A stretch of DNA of 64,000 nt from Gammaproteobacteria bacterium UBA7449. Its GTDB lineage: Bacteria; Pseudomonadota; Gammaproteobacteria; Pseudomonadales; Pseudohongiellaceae. Of this stretch, positions 36,733 through 45,086 are shown one piece after another (within the stretch, counting starts at the first letter, position 1; each line of letters begins with the position of its first letter). Where the stretch lies: assembly GCA_002477465.1 (NCBI GenBank), contig DLPV01000003.1, positions 1-64,000 of the forward strand, given 5' to 3'. Under the pieces are notes generated by a model that was not told the origin of the DNA, searched no databases, and saw only the letters and a list, made by a program, of their open reading frames with translations. Made by a program: the position numbers and the translations under genes.

Positions 36733-38439
36733 TTAGTCGTCGCCGCCCTGATTGGTGAACTTGTAGTTCACCACACCGAAGAACATCTCGTCCCAACTCT
36801 CATTACCCCAGGGCACTGAGCGCTCAGGGTCAGGGTTGGCTGGGTTCTGGGTGGAGTTGTCGAAGGCGCCCACTACACGGATCTCTGTGCCTGCCGGAAC
36901 CAGCTTGGGCTCTTCATACAGGTATGACAGTTGCCAGTTGTAGTTGTACTTGGCGACATTGATCAGCTCTTCAGTCGTGCCGTCTGGATAGTCAGCGTAG
37001 AAACGCATGTACTTGCCGCGGAAGTGCATATGCGGCGTGAAGCTATACAGATGGGCTTCGCGATCGATGGAGATGGTCTGAACCTGCTCAAAGGCGGGAT
37101 CGTTTGGCGGGATATCAGACCAGTTGAATGGAAAGATACAGGCGCACTGACCTGACATTCTCTCTGATGGAGGCTCATCCTCTGGATAGAACCACACACC
37201 AACCTGACTGTTGTCAGTGGTTTCCTTACCGTAAGGCGTGTAGTGCATGTTCAGGTGCAGCACGGAACCCGCCTTAATCAAACCGCCAGTATCGGGTGGA
37301 TTCATCTCTTGAATGAAGCCTGGAATATAGGCTGCAATATTAGCCTTGTCTGGGTTACCCGGTCCGCGCAGGAAACCCCGACGAGGCTCATCACCCGGGA
37401 AGTCCAGGCGATTGACCGTATGGTGCAATACCGCGCGGTCTCCAGCGATTATCTGGCTACCCTTCATCCAGCGATCTTCAGGCATGTCGAAAACGACTTC
37501 GACGTTAACAAACACGCCGTTGCCAGTGGCTGGAACCGTAGTCGCTGGAATATCCAGGATCATGTCTGGCTCACCATAGGCCCACTTGGTTTCTGGCCAG
37601 GTCAACTGAGTCAGCGGATCTTCGTTGCCATCTCTAGGCGCACCGGCTTCAGCCCAAGCAATGATGTTTCGGACGTCCTGTTCTTCGATCTGGCGGTCAT
37701 TCAAGAAATCACCAATGTGACCATCGATGGCGCCTGGCGGCATGCGCTTGGTCATCAGGACCTCGCGAATCATGGGAGACCAGCCCTGCACCATGGCATG
37801 GCTGTCCATCGCGAAAGGCGCAACCCCGCCTTCGCGGTGGCAGGCAGCACACTGCTCAGCCAGCACTGGCGCAATGTCAGCAACATAAGAAGGCACAGGC
37901 GTCTCTGCGTAACTGATCTCGGCACCAGCGACCGCAATTTCTGGGGTGCTCACGTCGTCACCAGCCAGAATCTCAGTCAATGCAGTCTCTGCACCGTCAA
38001 CGCTACCGCGGTATTGCACGGTAAAGCGGCTAGGGTCGAAGATCAGCACCTGGCCAGTGTGGGATATCCCCATGGCCTCGGAGATAACACGATGGTCATC
38101 CATCAAAACCGGGATATCGACGCCGTATTCGGCGACTTCAGCAACAACGGCTGCCCGATTCTCGAGACCCATCGGATTGATCATCAGGAATTCCACACCC
38201 TTGGCGTCAAATTCTGCTTTCAGCGCAGTGAACGCAGGCAAAGCTGCTTCCGTTGCATCGCTGTCGACCGCCTGGACCAGGAAAGCAACGGCTTCATGGT
38301 CATCCAGGTAGCTCATGCTGTGGTGATAACCATCCTGGTCAATCAGCGCAAAGTCGCCAACTCTTTCCTGCGCCGCGGCCAGTCCTGGCAACATTGCAGC
38401 AGCGAGAAGCGCGTATTTCATCTTGCTCGGCGTTTTCAC
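36733..38439 (-). CDS. Redoxin-cytochrome c-copper monooxygenase-like fusion protein
   Basis: 568 residues, GTG start preceded by AGGAG. Signal peptide to about residue 23 (LAAAMLPGLAAAQ). Residues 26-160 form a thioredoxin-like domain in which the active-site cysteine is lost (QAVDSDATEAALP aligns with QGVGCPIARIALP of the redoxin at 21430). A haem site CAACH lies at 197-201. The remainder resembles the two-domain fold of PHM/dopamine hydroxylase-type copper monooxygenases: HHTVNR, LHLNMHYTPYG and FTPHMHFRGKYMRF give histidine groups for two copper sites. The haem may feed electrons to copper. Substrate unknown. Single transcription unit with its own terminator. Confidence 0.75.
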   Translation of the reverse strand: MKTPSKMKYALLAAAMLPGLAAAQERVGDFALIDQDGYHHSMSYLDDHEAVAFLVQAVDSDATEAALPAFTALKAEFDAKGVEFLMINPMGLENRAAVVAEVAEYGVDIPVLMDDHRVISEAMGISHTGQVLIFDPSRFTVQYRGSVDGAETALTEILAGDDVSTPEIAVAGAEISYAETPVPSYVADIAPVLAEQCAACHREGGVAPFAMDSHAMVQGWSPMIREVLMTKRMPPGAIDGHIGDFLNDRQIEEQDVRNIIAWAEAGAPRDGNEDPLTQLTWPETKWAYGEPDMILDIPATTVPATGNGVFVNVEVVFDMPEDRWMKGSQIIAGDRAVLHHTVNRLDFPGDEPRRGFLRGPGNPDKANIAAYIPGFIQEMNPPDTGGLIKAGSVLHLNMHYTPYGKETTDNSQVGVWFYPEDEPPSERMSGQCACIFPFNWSDIPPNDPAFEQVQTISIDREAHLYSFTPHMHFRGKYMRFYADYPDGTTEELINVAKYNYNWQLSYLYEEPKLVPAGTEIRVVGAFDNSTQNPANPDPERSVPWGNESWDEMFFGVVNYKFTNQGGDD

Positions 38440-38632
38440 TTATTTCTCCTCAGACAGTCCCAAAGGATTCAATCGATTCGCAAGCGCCAGTGGGCATCGG
38501 CGCTGTCGCGAGTAAGCAGGGATTGGTGATTAACAAACCAACATCCCCCCGGAATTAAGACCTATAGCCTAATTACTACGACGTATTGCGTCAATTAGAT
38601 TCGCCTCGACTCATCCCGAGAATTACACGCCT

Positions 38633-38653
38633 GGCGGCCAATTCAGGGCCGCC
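38633..38653. repeat. GC-rich hairpin downstream of the inositol-phosphatase-family gene
   Basis: GGCGGCC and GGCCGCC pair perfectly around AATTCAG. It lies 10 bases beyond the stop of the minus-strand gene at 38663. No T run follows, so it may protect the 3' end rather than terminate. Confidence 0.5.
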
Positions 38654-38662
38654 CTCTCAACA

Positions 38663-39457
38663 TCAGGGTATGCGGATCAGCTCTAGCAACTTGGGGTAGA
38701 GCGCGGGATTGGCGATCAGCAGGTTCTTATTGTAGAACTGAGGATCAATATCTTCGGGCACGGGCCCGAAGTGCCCGCACTGCGCACCTGCTTCCTTGGC
38801 AATCAGACGGGCGGCCGCGAAGTCCCATAAACTCAGGCTTTCGTAGTAACCATCGAGACGACCGGCAGCGAGCCAGCAGATATCCAGGGCCGCAGAACCC
38901 AGGCGACGAATATCTGCACAGTTATGAAGGATATTACGCACACGTTCTACCATCTCATCTATTCCCTCCTTTATGTAAGGGAATCCGGTGGCAATGATGG
39001 TGCGGGAAAGTTCAGCTTCCTGCGCCACCCTGATGGTCTCGCCATTGAGAGTGGCGCCTTTCCCCAGCTCAGCGCAGAACATTTCGTCGGTGAAGGGGTT
39101 GTACACCACCCCAAGGCTGATCTGGGCATCGACACAATAGGCAATTGAGACAGCGGACTGGATGTGACCATGGGCATAATTTACGGTGCCGTCGATTGGA
39201 TCAACGATCCACACCGATGCATCAGATTTCCATACGCGCTGCAGCTCAGGTGATGACTCTTCTGAAAGAATCAGGTGCGCAGGAAATTGCTGTTCGATGC
39301 GCGAGCGAATAAGTTCGTCCGCCATGATGTCAGCATTGGTGACCAACTCGGTGCCACCCTTATAATCATGGGTCAGGTCTGCCTGTTCCCGCTCCAGCAC
39401 GATCAGACCGCCCGCTTCCCGCGCTACCGCCTGGGTAAATTCCATTAGCTCTGTCAT
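38663..39457 (-). CDS. Inositol monophosphatase family phosphatase
   Basis: 264 residues. The Mg-dependent phosphatase motifs are complete: EESSPE (first metal ligand), WIVDPIDGTVNYAHG, and LGSAALDICWLAAGRLDGYYE…LWDFAA near the C-terminus. It could be SuhB (inositol phosphatase and antitermination factor), CysQ or a sugar-phosphate phosphatase; the GTVNYAHG wording favours the IMPase/SuhB side. It is divergent from the arabinofuranose-type cluster across 81 bases, so it might supply a phosphatase step there, though the HAD domain of the UbiA fusion could do the same. Confidence 0.85.
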   Translation of the reverse strand: MTELMEFTQAVAREAGGLIVLEREQADLTHDYKGGTELVTNADIMADELIRSRIEQQFPAHLILSEESSPELQRVWKSDASVWIVDPIDGTVNYAHGHIQSAVSIAYCVDAQISLGVVYNPFTDEMFCAELGKGATLNGETIRVAQEAELSRTIIATGFPYIKEGIDEMVERVRNILHNCADIRRLGSAALDICWLAAGRLDGYYESLSLWDFAAARLIAKEAGAQCGHFGPVPEDIDPQFYNKNLLIANPALYPKLLELIRIP

Positions 39458-39538
39458 TGCCGTTCCCGATTCATAAAAAATGTGCTGATACTAAAGAGAT
39501 GTCACGCTGCTGATGGTGATGCCGATAAGAATCTGGAT

Positions 39539-39988
39539 ATGTCAGCTCTCAACCGCGCGTTAAAATATGGTGTTTTCGCCACAATTGCCACCCTGATCAA
39601 CCTGTCGACTCAGGAGCTTGCTATCAGGCTCTACAGCGGCCCCTTCGACATTTACGTTGCCCTGTTGCTTGGCACGGTCACCGGCCTGGTAAGCAAGTAC
39701 ACCCTCGATAAGCGCTATATCTTCGCCTACGCCACCAAATCTCACCGGCATAACCTGAACAAATTTCTCGCCTATACGTTCACGGGTGGTTTTACTACTG
39801 CTGTGTTCTGGGGGCTGGAGCTTGGCTTTGAATACTGGTTTGGTGGCAAAATCGCCCGCTATATCGGCGCCGTGATCGGATTGAGCATTGGATATGTTGT
39901 AAAATATCGGCTGGATAAACATCTGGTGTTTGCCCGCGCAGCTGATTCGGCAAGCCATAGTTTAAGCAGCCCAACGACAGAAACTTGA
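39539..39988 (+). CDS. GtrA family membrane protein
   Basis: 149 residues from the ATG at 39539, which starts the family pattern (LNRALKYGVFATIATLINL); an ATG 57 bases earlier adds a polar leader. Four membrane segments are visible: YGVFATIATLINLST, IYVALLLGTVTGLVSKYTL, AYTFTGGFTTAVFWGLEL and IARYIGAVIGLSIGYVVKY. The KYTLDKRYIF and KYRLDKHLVF repeats are the GtrA marks. GtrA proteins are thought to flip or hold polyprenyl-linked sugars. The gene heads a plus-strand run with DprE1-, DprE2- and UbiA-like genes. In mycobacteria the GtrA-like Rv3789 sits beside DprE1/DprE2. Confidence 0.85.
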   Translation: MSALNRALKYGVFATIATLINLSTQELAIRLYSGPFDIYVALLLGTVTGLVSKYTLDKRYIFAYATKSHRHNLNKFLAYTFTGGFTTAVFWGLELGFEYWFGGKIARYIGAVIGLSIGYVVKYRLDKHLVFARAADSASHSLSSPTTET

Positions 39989-40050
39989 TCGAAAGCTAAA
40001 AAGCCTGCAAACACAAGGCAACCAATCCACCAACAGCGAAGAAACCACTG

Positions 40051-41388
40051 ATGCTTCTCACCGGCTGGGGTCGTTACCCAACTGTCACTTCACAAGTGAC
40101 TGCACCTGGCAATGTCGATGCCCTGACCAAGCAACTGCCCGCGTACCCAAGCGGCACATGCCTCATCCCTCGGGGTGCGGGCCGCAGCTATGGTGACAGC
40201 GCACTGGCCGAGCAGGTGGTAAGTAGCCGCTTCCTGGATAACTTTATTGCGCTCGATGCTGACAACCTGCGCATCAGTTGCGGTGCCGGGGTAACCCTCG
40301 CTGAAGTTTTGAGGCTGTGCGTACCGCAGGGGCTGTTCCCGCCGGTATTGCCAGGCACAAAACACATCAGCATGGGCGGCGCAATTGCTGCAGACATTCA
40401 CGGCAAGAATCATCATGTTGATGGCACATTCTGTGATCACGTCGAATCCATTTCCCTGGCACTGGCCAGCGGCGAGCTAGTGCACTGTTCTCGAAGCGAG
40501 AATAGCGAGCTATTTCATGCCACCTGCGGCGGCATGGGACTCACCGGCGTAATCGTGGAGGCCAGACTCAAGCTGGCAAAGGTTTCAAGTGTCTCAATTA
40601 ATACTGAATCGATAGCTGCGGCGAATCTCAAGGAGAGCCTTACGCTGCTGAATGAGCACAATGAAAAGAAATACGTGGTGGCCTGGGTCGATTGCCTGGC
40701 GCGCGGCGCCGCGCTAGGTCGCGGCATCATTCACTGCGGCGATCACAGCGATGCTGGCGAGCTTCGACATCGGGAAAGCAGTAGCATTGGCGTGCCGTTC
40801 ACCACACCGGGTTTACTGCTCAACCGCGTCACCATGGCAACCTTTAATAATCTCTACTTCAATCGTCACTCGTGGGCAAAGGGTGCGCGGCAGCAGTACT
40901 ACGACAAGTTCTTCTTCCCATTGGACAGCATCCGCAACTGGAACCGGCTTTATGGCAGCAGGGGCTTCTTGCAATACCAGTTTGTGTTACCGGACGAATC
41001 TGCTGAAAGCGGCTTGACGGAGATACTCGGGGCCGTGAGTAGCGCTGGCAAGGGTTCCTTCCTTGCCGTACTGAAACGTTTCGGCGCAGCCAACGAAAAC
41101 CTGTTGTCCTTCCCGCGGGCAGGACTCACCCTGACCCTGGACTTCAAGTTTGAGCCCAGCTTACTTTCGTTGCTGGATGAACTTGATGCCATGGTGTTGG
41201 CACATGGCGGTCGCCTATACCTGGCTAAAGATGCGCGCATGAGTGAAGCAGTATTCAAACAAAGCTATCCCAATTGGGAGGCGTTTAAAGCCATCAAGGA
41301 CCGGGTCGATCCGGACGGCCTGTTTGCGTCGATGCAATCGAATCGACTTGGTTTAAGCGGTGCCGACATGGGATCATCGACAGCATGA
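40051..41388 (+). CDS. FAD-dependent oxidase, DprE1-like
   Basis: 445 residues, close to mycobacterial DprE1 (461). The VAO-type FAD domain has PRGAGRSYGDSAL, then GTKHISMGGAIAADIHGKNH and GTFCDHVESISLALASGEL, nearly the wording of DprE1. The C-terminal end has LAKDARMSEAVFKQSYPNW and FASMQSNRLGLS, matching the DprE1 lysine-containing loop. DprE1 oxidises the C2 hydroxyl of polyprenyl-phosphoryl ribose to the keto form. The gene overlaps the DprE2-like gene by 4 bases (ATGA), as expected for partner enzymes. Confidence 0.85.
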   Translation: MLLTGWGRYPTVTSQVTAPGNVDALTKQLPAYPSGTCLIPRGAGRSYGDSALAEQVVSSRFLDNFIALDADNLRISCGAGVTLAEVLRLCVPQGLFPPVLPGTKHISMGGAIAADIHGKNHHVDGTFCDHVESISLALASGELVHCSRSENSELFHATCGGMGLTGVIVEARLKLAKVSSVSINTESIAAANLKESLTLLNEHNEKKYVVAWVDCLARGAALGRGIIHCGDHSDAGELRHRESSSIGVPFTTPGLLLNRVTMATFNNLYFNRHSWAKGARQQYYDKFFFPLDSIRNWNRLYGSRGFLQYQFVLPDESAESGLTEILGAVSSAGKGSFLAVLKRFGAANENLLSFPRAGLTLTLDFKFEPSLLSLLDELDAMVLAHGGRLYLAKDARMSEAVFKQSYPNWEAFKAIKDRVDPDGLFASMQSNRLGLSGADMGSSTA

Positions 41389-42125
41389 ACATTCTCATCA
41401 TCGGCGCCAACTCTGCGATTGCCAATGCCGTGGCCCGGCGCTATGCCGCTCGCCACTGCAGCCTGTTCCTGGTGGCGCGCAACGAGAAACGTCTGCAGAC
41501 CCAGCGGCAAGACCTCGAAGTACGGGGTGCGAAACGGGTAGGAATCCATGTACTGAATGTGCTGGAGCACGATAAGCACGCAGAGGCCATTAAGGCCGGA
41601 CACGCTTTCTTCGATGGCGCGGATATCGATATCGCTCTGATTAGTCACGGCTCACTGCCGGACCAGGACGCCGCAGAGGCAGACTTCGAATTGGCAAAAC
41701 GGGAGATCGACGTGAACGGTCTGAGCGTGATCTCTCTACTTTCCCATCTCATTCCCCCTTTTAAAGCGCAGGGTCGGGGCATATTGGCGGTAGTCACTTC
41801 GGTAGCAGGCGATCGCGGACGCCAGCCTAATTTCATTTACGGCGCCGCCAAATCCCTGGTGTCGACCTATCTGCAGGGCCTGCGCGGTAAACTGCTGCCG
41901 CACGGTATACATGTCGTCGATATTCGCCCAGGTCTGGTGGATTCGCCAATGACGGCGCAGTTTGAGAAAGGTGCGCTGTGGTCCACGCCGGAACTGGTAG
42001 CTGCCCCTATAGAGAAGGCCATCGATGGCAAGCGGCACACGGTCTATGTACCCGGCTATTGGCGCATTATCATGGGCATCGTGTGTTCAATTCCCGAGGT
42101 GGTCTTCAAACGACTCAAGCTGTAA
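41385..42125 (+). CDS. Short-chain dehydrogenase, DprE2-like
   Basis: 246 residues. Nucleotide site MNILIIGANSAIANAVARRY (a GxxSxI pattern as in DprE2 rather than the usual TGxxxGIG), catalytic VTSVAGDRGRQPNFIYGAAKS with Ser, Tyr and Lys, and a C-terminal membrane-near helix (RIIMGIVCSIPEVVFKRLKL) as in DprE2. DprE2 reduces the keto intermediate with NADH to give polyprenyl-phosphoryl arabinose. Its start overlaps the DprE1-like gene in an ATGA. Three bases separate it from the UbiA fusion. Confidence 0.85.
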   Translation: MNILIIGANSAIANAVARRYAARHCSLFLVARNEKRLQTQRQDLEVRGAKRVGIHVLNVLEHDKHAEAIKAGHAFFDGADIDIALISHGSLPDQDAAEADFELAKREIDVNGLSVISLLSHLIPPFKAQGRGILAVVTSVAGDRGRQPNFIYGAAKSLVSTYLQGLRGKLLPHGIHVVDIRPGLVDSPMTAQFEKGALWSTPELVAAPIEKAIDGKRHTVYVPGYWRIIMGIVCSIPEVVFKRLKL

Positions 42126-42128
42126 ATT

Positions 42129-43598
42129 TTGACCGCTACTCCCACACAGCCCCAATCCAGTCTGCCGCTCTATGTGGACCTCGATGGCACCCTGATAAAA
42201 ACCGATCTGCTGCTGGAATCGCTGTTACTGCTGCTGAAGAAAAATCCGTTTTATGTTTTCGCTTTGCCTTTCTGGTTACTGGCTGGGCGCGCGCGATTCA
42301 AGGCGAAGATTGCGGCGCGCGTTTCTGTAAGTTATGAGATGCTGCCACTGAATTCTGAGTTTCTGAGTTTCCTACGCAGCGAAAAAACCAAAGGGCGGCA
42401 TCTTGTACTGATTTCAGCCTCCAATGAAAACATGGTGGCAGCATTCGCCCACAACCTCGACCTGTTTGACAAGGCTGTAGGCAGCGATTATCACACTAAC
42501 CTGAAGGCCAATGCCAAGCTGCAGCGCATCAACGAGATGAATGCCAATGCGCCGTTTGCCTATGCTGGCAACGCCAGCGCTGACCTCCCCATTTGGCAGC
42601 AAGCTCAGGAAATTATCCGGGTGAACTGCAGCAACAGCCTGGCGCAAGACCTGGCTGCCAACAAACCACGACAAGACTTCGATTTGCCCGGCTCACGTTG
42701 GCCCCTGCTATGGCAGACAATGCGCCCGCACCAGTGGTTGAAGAATGGCTTGTTGTTCATTCCGCTTGTGCTGGCGCACCAGCTTGACGATATGCATGCC
42801 CTGCAGCATGCCGCCATTGGTTTCCTGTGTTTTTGCCTGCTTGCCTCCAGCGTCTATTTACTAAACGATCTGTTAGATCTGGAAGCTGATCGCCGTCACA
42901 CCAACAAATGTTCGCGACCACTGGCAGCCGGGGCGCTGCCCATCCAGCACGGCGCTGCCGCCGCTGTGGTTCTGTTTACCGCAGCATTGCTGCTGGCGCA
43001 CCTGCAGCCGCTGGCCTTTGTCGAGGCGCTGGGCACTTACTGGTTGCTTACCCTGTGCTACAACTTTCTGCTGAAACGAATCTTTCTCTTGGATCTGTTC
43101 AGTCTCGCCTCGCTTTACACCTTGCGCTTGATTGCGGGAGCCGGCGCAGTAGGGGTGATTGCCTCTCCCTGGTTACTTGCCTTCTCGATGGCTTTATTCT
43201 TTGGTCTCGGGGCAGTCAAACGTGTTACGGAGTTAGTGAATAAGGGCAAACTTGAAACTGAGAGAATCGATAGCGAGCAAGAAGCCAGCTTTACTTTGCC
43301 CGGTCGCGCCTATTCAAGCCAGCATCGTGAGCTACTTATCCTGCTGGGCACAACCGCCAGCGCAATTGCGGTGCTGGTTTTTCTGCTCTACATCTATGCG
43401 GAAGAAACCATGGCGCTGTATAACTCGCCACTCATTCTCTGGCCTATTGTGGGTTTACTGGGTCTCATACTGATCAGGGTCTGGCGCTTTGCGATCACGG
43501 GAAAGCTGCATGAAGACCCGGTACTGTTTGCCATCAGCGATCACCCCAGCCAAATAGCCACGGCATTGATGTTTCTGGTGCTGTGGCTGGCTATCTGA
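42129..43598 (+). CDS. HAD phosphatase-UbiA prenyltransferase fusion (phosphoribosyl-polyprenyl-phosphate synthase-like)
   Basis: 489 residues, TTG start. Residues 12-190 form a HAD phosphatase (YVDLDGTLIKTD, then LVLISASNENMVAAF and AYAGNASADLPIW, motifs I to IV). Residues about 200-489 form a UbiA-type membrane enzyme with the ND..D…D motif in NDLLDLEADRRHTNKCSRPLAAG and a second polar loop. The membrane half is like Rv3806c, which joins phosphoribose from PRPP to polyprenyl phosphate. The HAD half could remove the 5-phosphate, the step of a separate phosphatase in mycobacteria. Neighbours support that reading; exact substrates are inferred. Confidence 0.8.
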   Translation: MTATPTQPQSSLPLYVDLDGTLIKTDLLLESLLLLLKKNPFYVFALPFWLLAGRARFKAKIAARVSVSYEMLPLNSEFLSFLRSEKTKGRHLVLISASNENMVAAFAHNLDLFDKAVGSDYHTNLKANAKLQRINEMNANAPFAYAGNASADLPIWQQAQEIIRVNCSNSLAQDLAANKPRQDFDLPGSRWPLLWQTMRPHQWLKNGLLFIPLVLAHQLDDMHALQHAAIGFLCFCLLASSVYLLNDLLDLEADRRHTNKCSRPLAAGALPIQHGAAAAVVLFTAALLLAHLQPLAFVEALGTYWLLTLCYNFLLKRIFLLDLFSLASLYTLRLIAGAGAVGVIASPWLLAFSMALFFGLGAVKRVTELVNKGKLETERIDSEQEASFTLPGRAYSSQHRELLILLGTTASAIAVLVFLLYIYAEETMALYNSPLILWPIVGLLGLILIRVWRFAITGKLHEDPVLFAISDHPSQIATALMFLVLWLAI

Positions 43599-43697
43599 AA
43601 ATCTACCGTCTGCCTAAGGGTCGGCCCAGGTCGACATACGCTTATAGAGATTGGCAGGTTCGGCATCGGCGAGTAAGGCATCAACAATTACCGCAAA

Positions 43698-44111
43698 TTA
43701 AGGGTCTACGAGGTCCCGCCCGATTTCATCCCACCACTTCTTCCCAAGCTCCGTGGAATGATTGAAGACTATAACCTGCTGATTGGATTGCCAGGATGCT
43801 TCATCCAACACGCCATTCATGTATTGGAAGTACTCGAACTCTCGGTTCCTCATATACAGGGAATACATGAAGCTCAAGCGTAATTGATCTTCTGCTGACA
43901 GCGCCTCCTACGACCCAAGCCGGGCAAACACATCAGCGTGTTCCAGATTTGCAGTCAATGAAGCTACATCATTAGCAATCAACGATTGGCGCGTCTCCGA
44001 GCGCAGCAGTTCGTTATTCTGATTAATTCCGATGGCGAGGAAAATCAGGCCACCAATTACGCCAATCTTTGCGGCGAGATTTAGCCAGTCGTTAAGTCCA
44101 TTTATTTTCAA
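43698..44111 (-). pseudogene. Small membrane protein gene interrupted by an amber codon
   Basis: The frame opens with MKINGLNDWLNLAAKIGVIG, a membrane segment and GINQNNELLRSE, then meets TAG at 43908-43910. The same frame continues without shift for about 70 codons (EALSAEDQLRLSFMYSLYM, NREFEYFQYMNGVLDEASW) to TAA at 43698-43700. The continued part aligns with the second half of the intact relative at 33672-34103 (ELSEVERFRVQ…MEWEYLQSLEG). Total length 137 codons, against 143 in the relative. So one nonsense change has removed the C-terminal half. Readthrough or an amber suppressor is possible but unlikely. Confidence 0.75.
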
Positions 44112-44120
44112 TATTGATAA

Positions 44121-44981
44121 CTAGACAATCATACTCAGAATGCCATGATGAAAACGCAGATGGTTCTCAATAAAGCTCGAAATAAAAAAGTAACTGTGGT
44201 CATAGCCATCGCGCTGATTGAATCCCAATAGCATACCAGCGGCGCTGCAGGCTTCGACCAGTAATTCCGGCTTGAGCTGATCTTTTAGAAAATCGTCTGC
44301 CGAGCCCTGATCTACCAGCATGGGTATGGGTCGGGTGGCATTCTTTACCAATTTGACCGCATCGTAATGCTGCCAGGCATCTTGGTCTTCACCCAGGTAA
44401 TTCTTTAGCGCCTTGGTTCCCCAAGCGCAATTGACTGGTGAGCAGATAGGCGCAAAGGCAGAAACGCTGTGATACTTATCGGGGTTTTTCAGGGCGATGG
44501 TGAGCGCACCATGGCCACCCATGGAGTGACCGAAGATGCTCTGCTTATTCAGATCCACGGGAAAATGGCGCTGCAGCAACTCAGGCAGCTCTTCAACCAC
44601 GTAGCTATACATATTGTAATGCTTATTCCAGGGTTCCTCGGTGGCGTCTACATAGAAGCCTGCCCCGAGACCAATGTCATAGGCACCCTCGGGGTCATCC
44701 GGCACAGCTTCGCCACGCGGACTGGTATCAGGTGCCACTACGATCAAACCGAGCTCAGAGGCCAGGCGCTGAAACCCCGCCTTCTGCACAAAGTTTTCAT
44801 CGGTGCAGGTCAAGCCCGATAGCCAGTACAACACCGGCAGCTGTAAATCTGCTCCCATGGCCAATTGTTCCGGCAAGAAAACAGAAAAGGTCATTTCACA
44901 GATGCAGGTGGTGGAAAAGTGCTTGTAGCGCGACTGAGTGCCGCCAAAGCATTTGATGCTGGAAATTTGTTCGAAAGCCAA
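44121..44981 (-). CDS. fghA: S-formylglutathione hydrolase
   Basis: 286 residues, TTG start with GGAA upstream. The esterase D family wording is clear: KCFGGTQSRYKHFS at the start, YWLSGLTCTDENFVQKAG, nucleophile Ser in FGHSMGGHGALTIALKNP, Asp in LVDQGSADDFL, and the final His in GYDHSYFFISSFI. It hydrolyses S-formylglutathione to formate and glutathione in formaldehyde detoxification. The usual partner, glutathione-dependent formaldehyde dehydrogenase, is not in the window; a GFA-fold protein lies 10 kb further on. Confidence 0.9.
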   Translation of the reverse strand: MAFEQISSIKCFGGTQSRYKHFSTTCICEMTFSVFLPEQLAMGADLQLPVLYWLSGLTCTDENFVQKAGFQRLASELGLIVVAPDTSPRGEAVPDDPEGAYDIGLGAGFYVDATEEPWNKHYNMYSYVVEELPELLQRHFPVDLNKQSIFGHSMGGHGALTIALKNPDKYHSVSAFAPICSPVNCAWGTKALKNYLGEDQDAWQHYDAVKLVKNATRPIPMLVDQGSADDFLKDQLKPELLVEACSAAGMLLGFNQRDGYDHSYFFISSFIENHLRFHHGILSMIV

Positions 44982-45086
44982 ACCGATTCCTTACAGTCTT
45001 GTTCCTGTTGATGCCGTTGTATTGTAGACAGCTTAGAACGGAAAGACTAAAGGAATCGGCAGGTTTCAGAGCTAAGCGAATCGTGT

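Noticed and set aside
37243..38529. 428-codon plus-strand frame opposite the redoxin-cytochrome-PHM gene.
   Set aside because: Long antisense frame caused by codon bias; the minus-strand gene has a signal peptide, haem motif and copper-type motifs.
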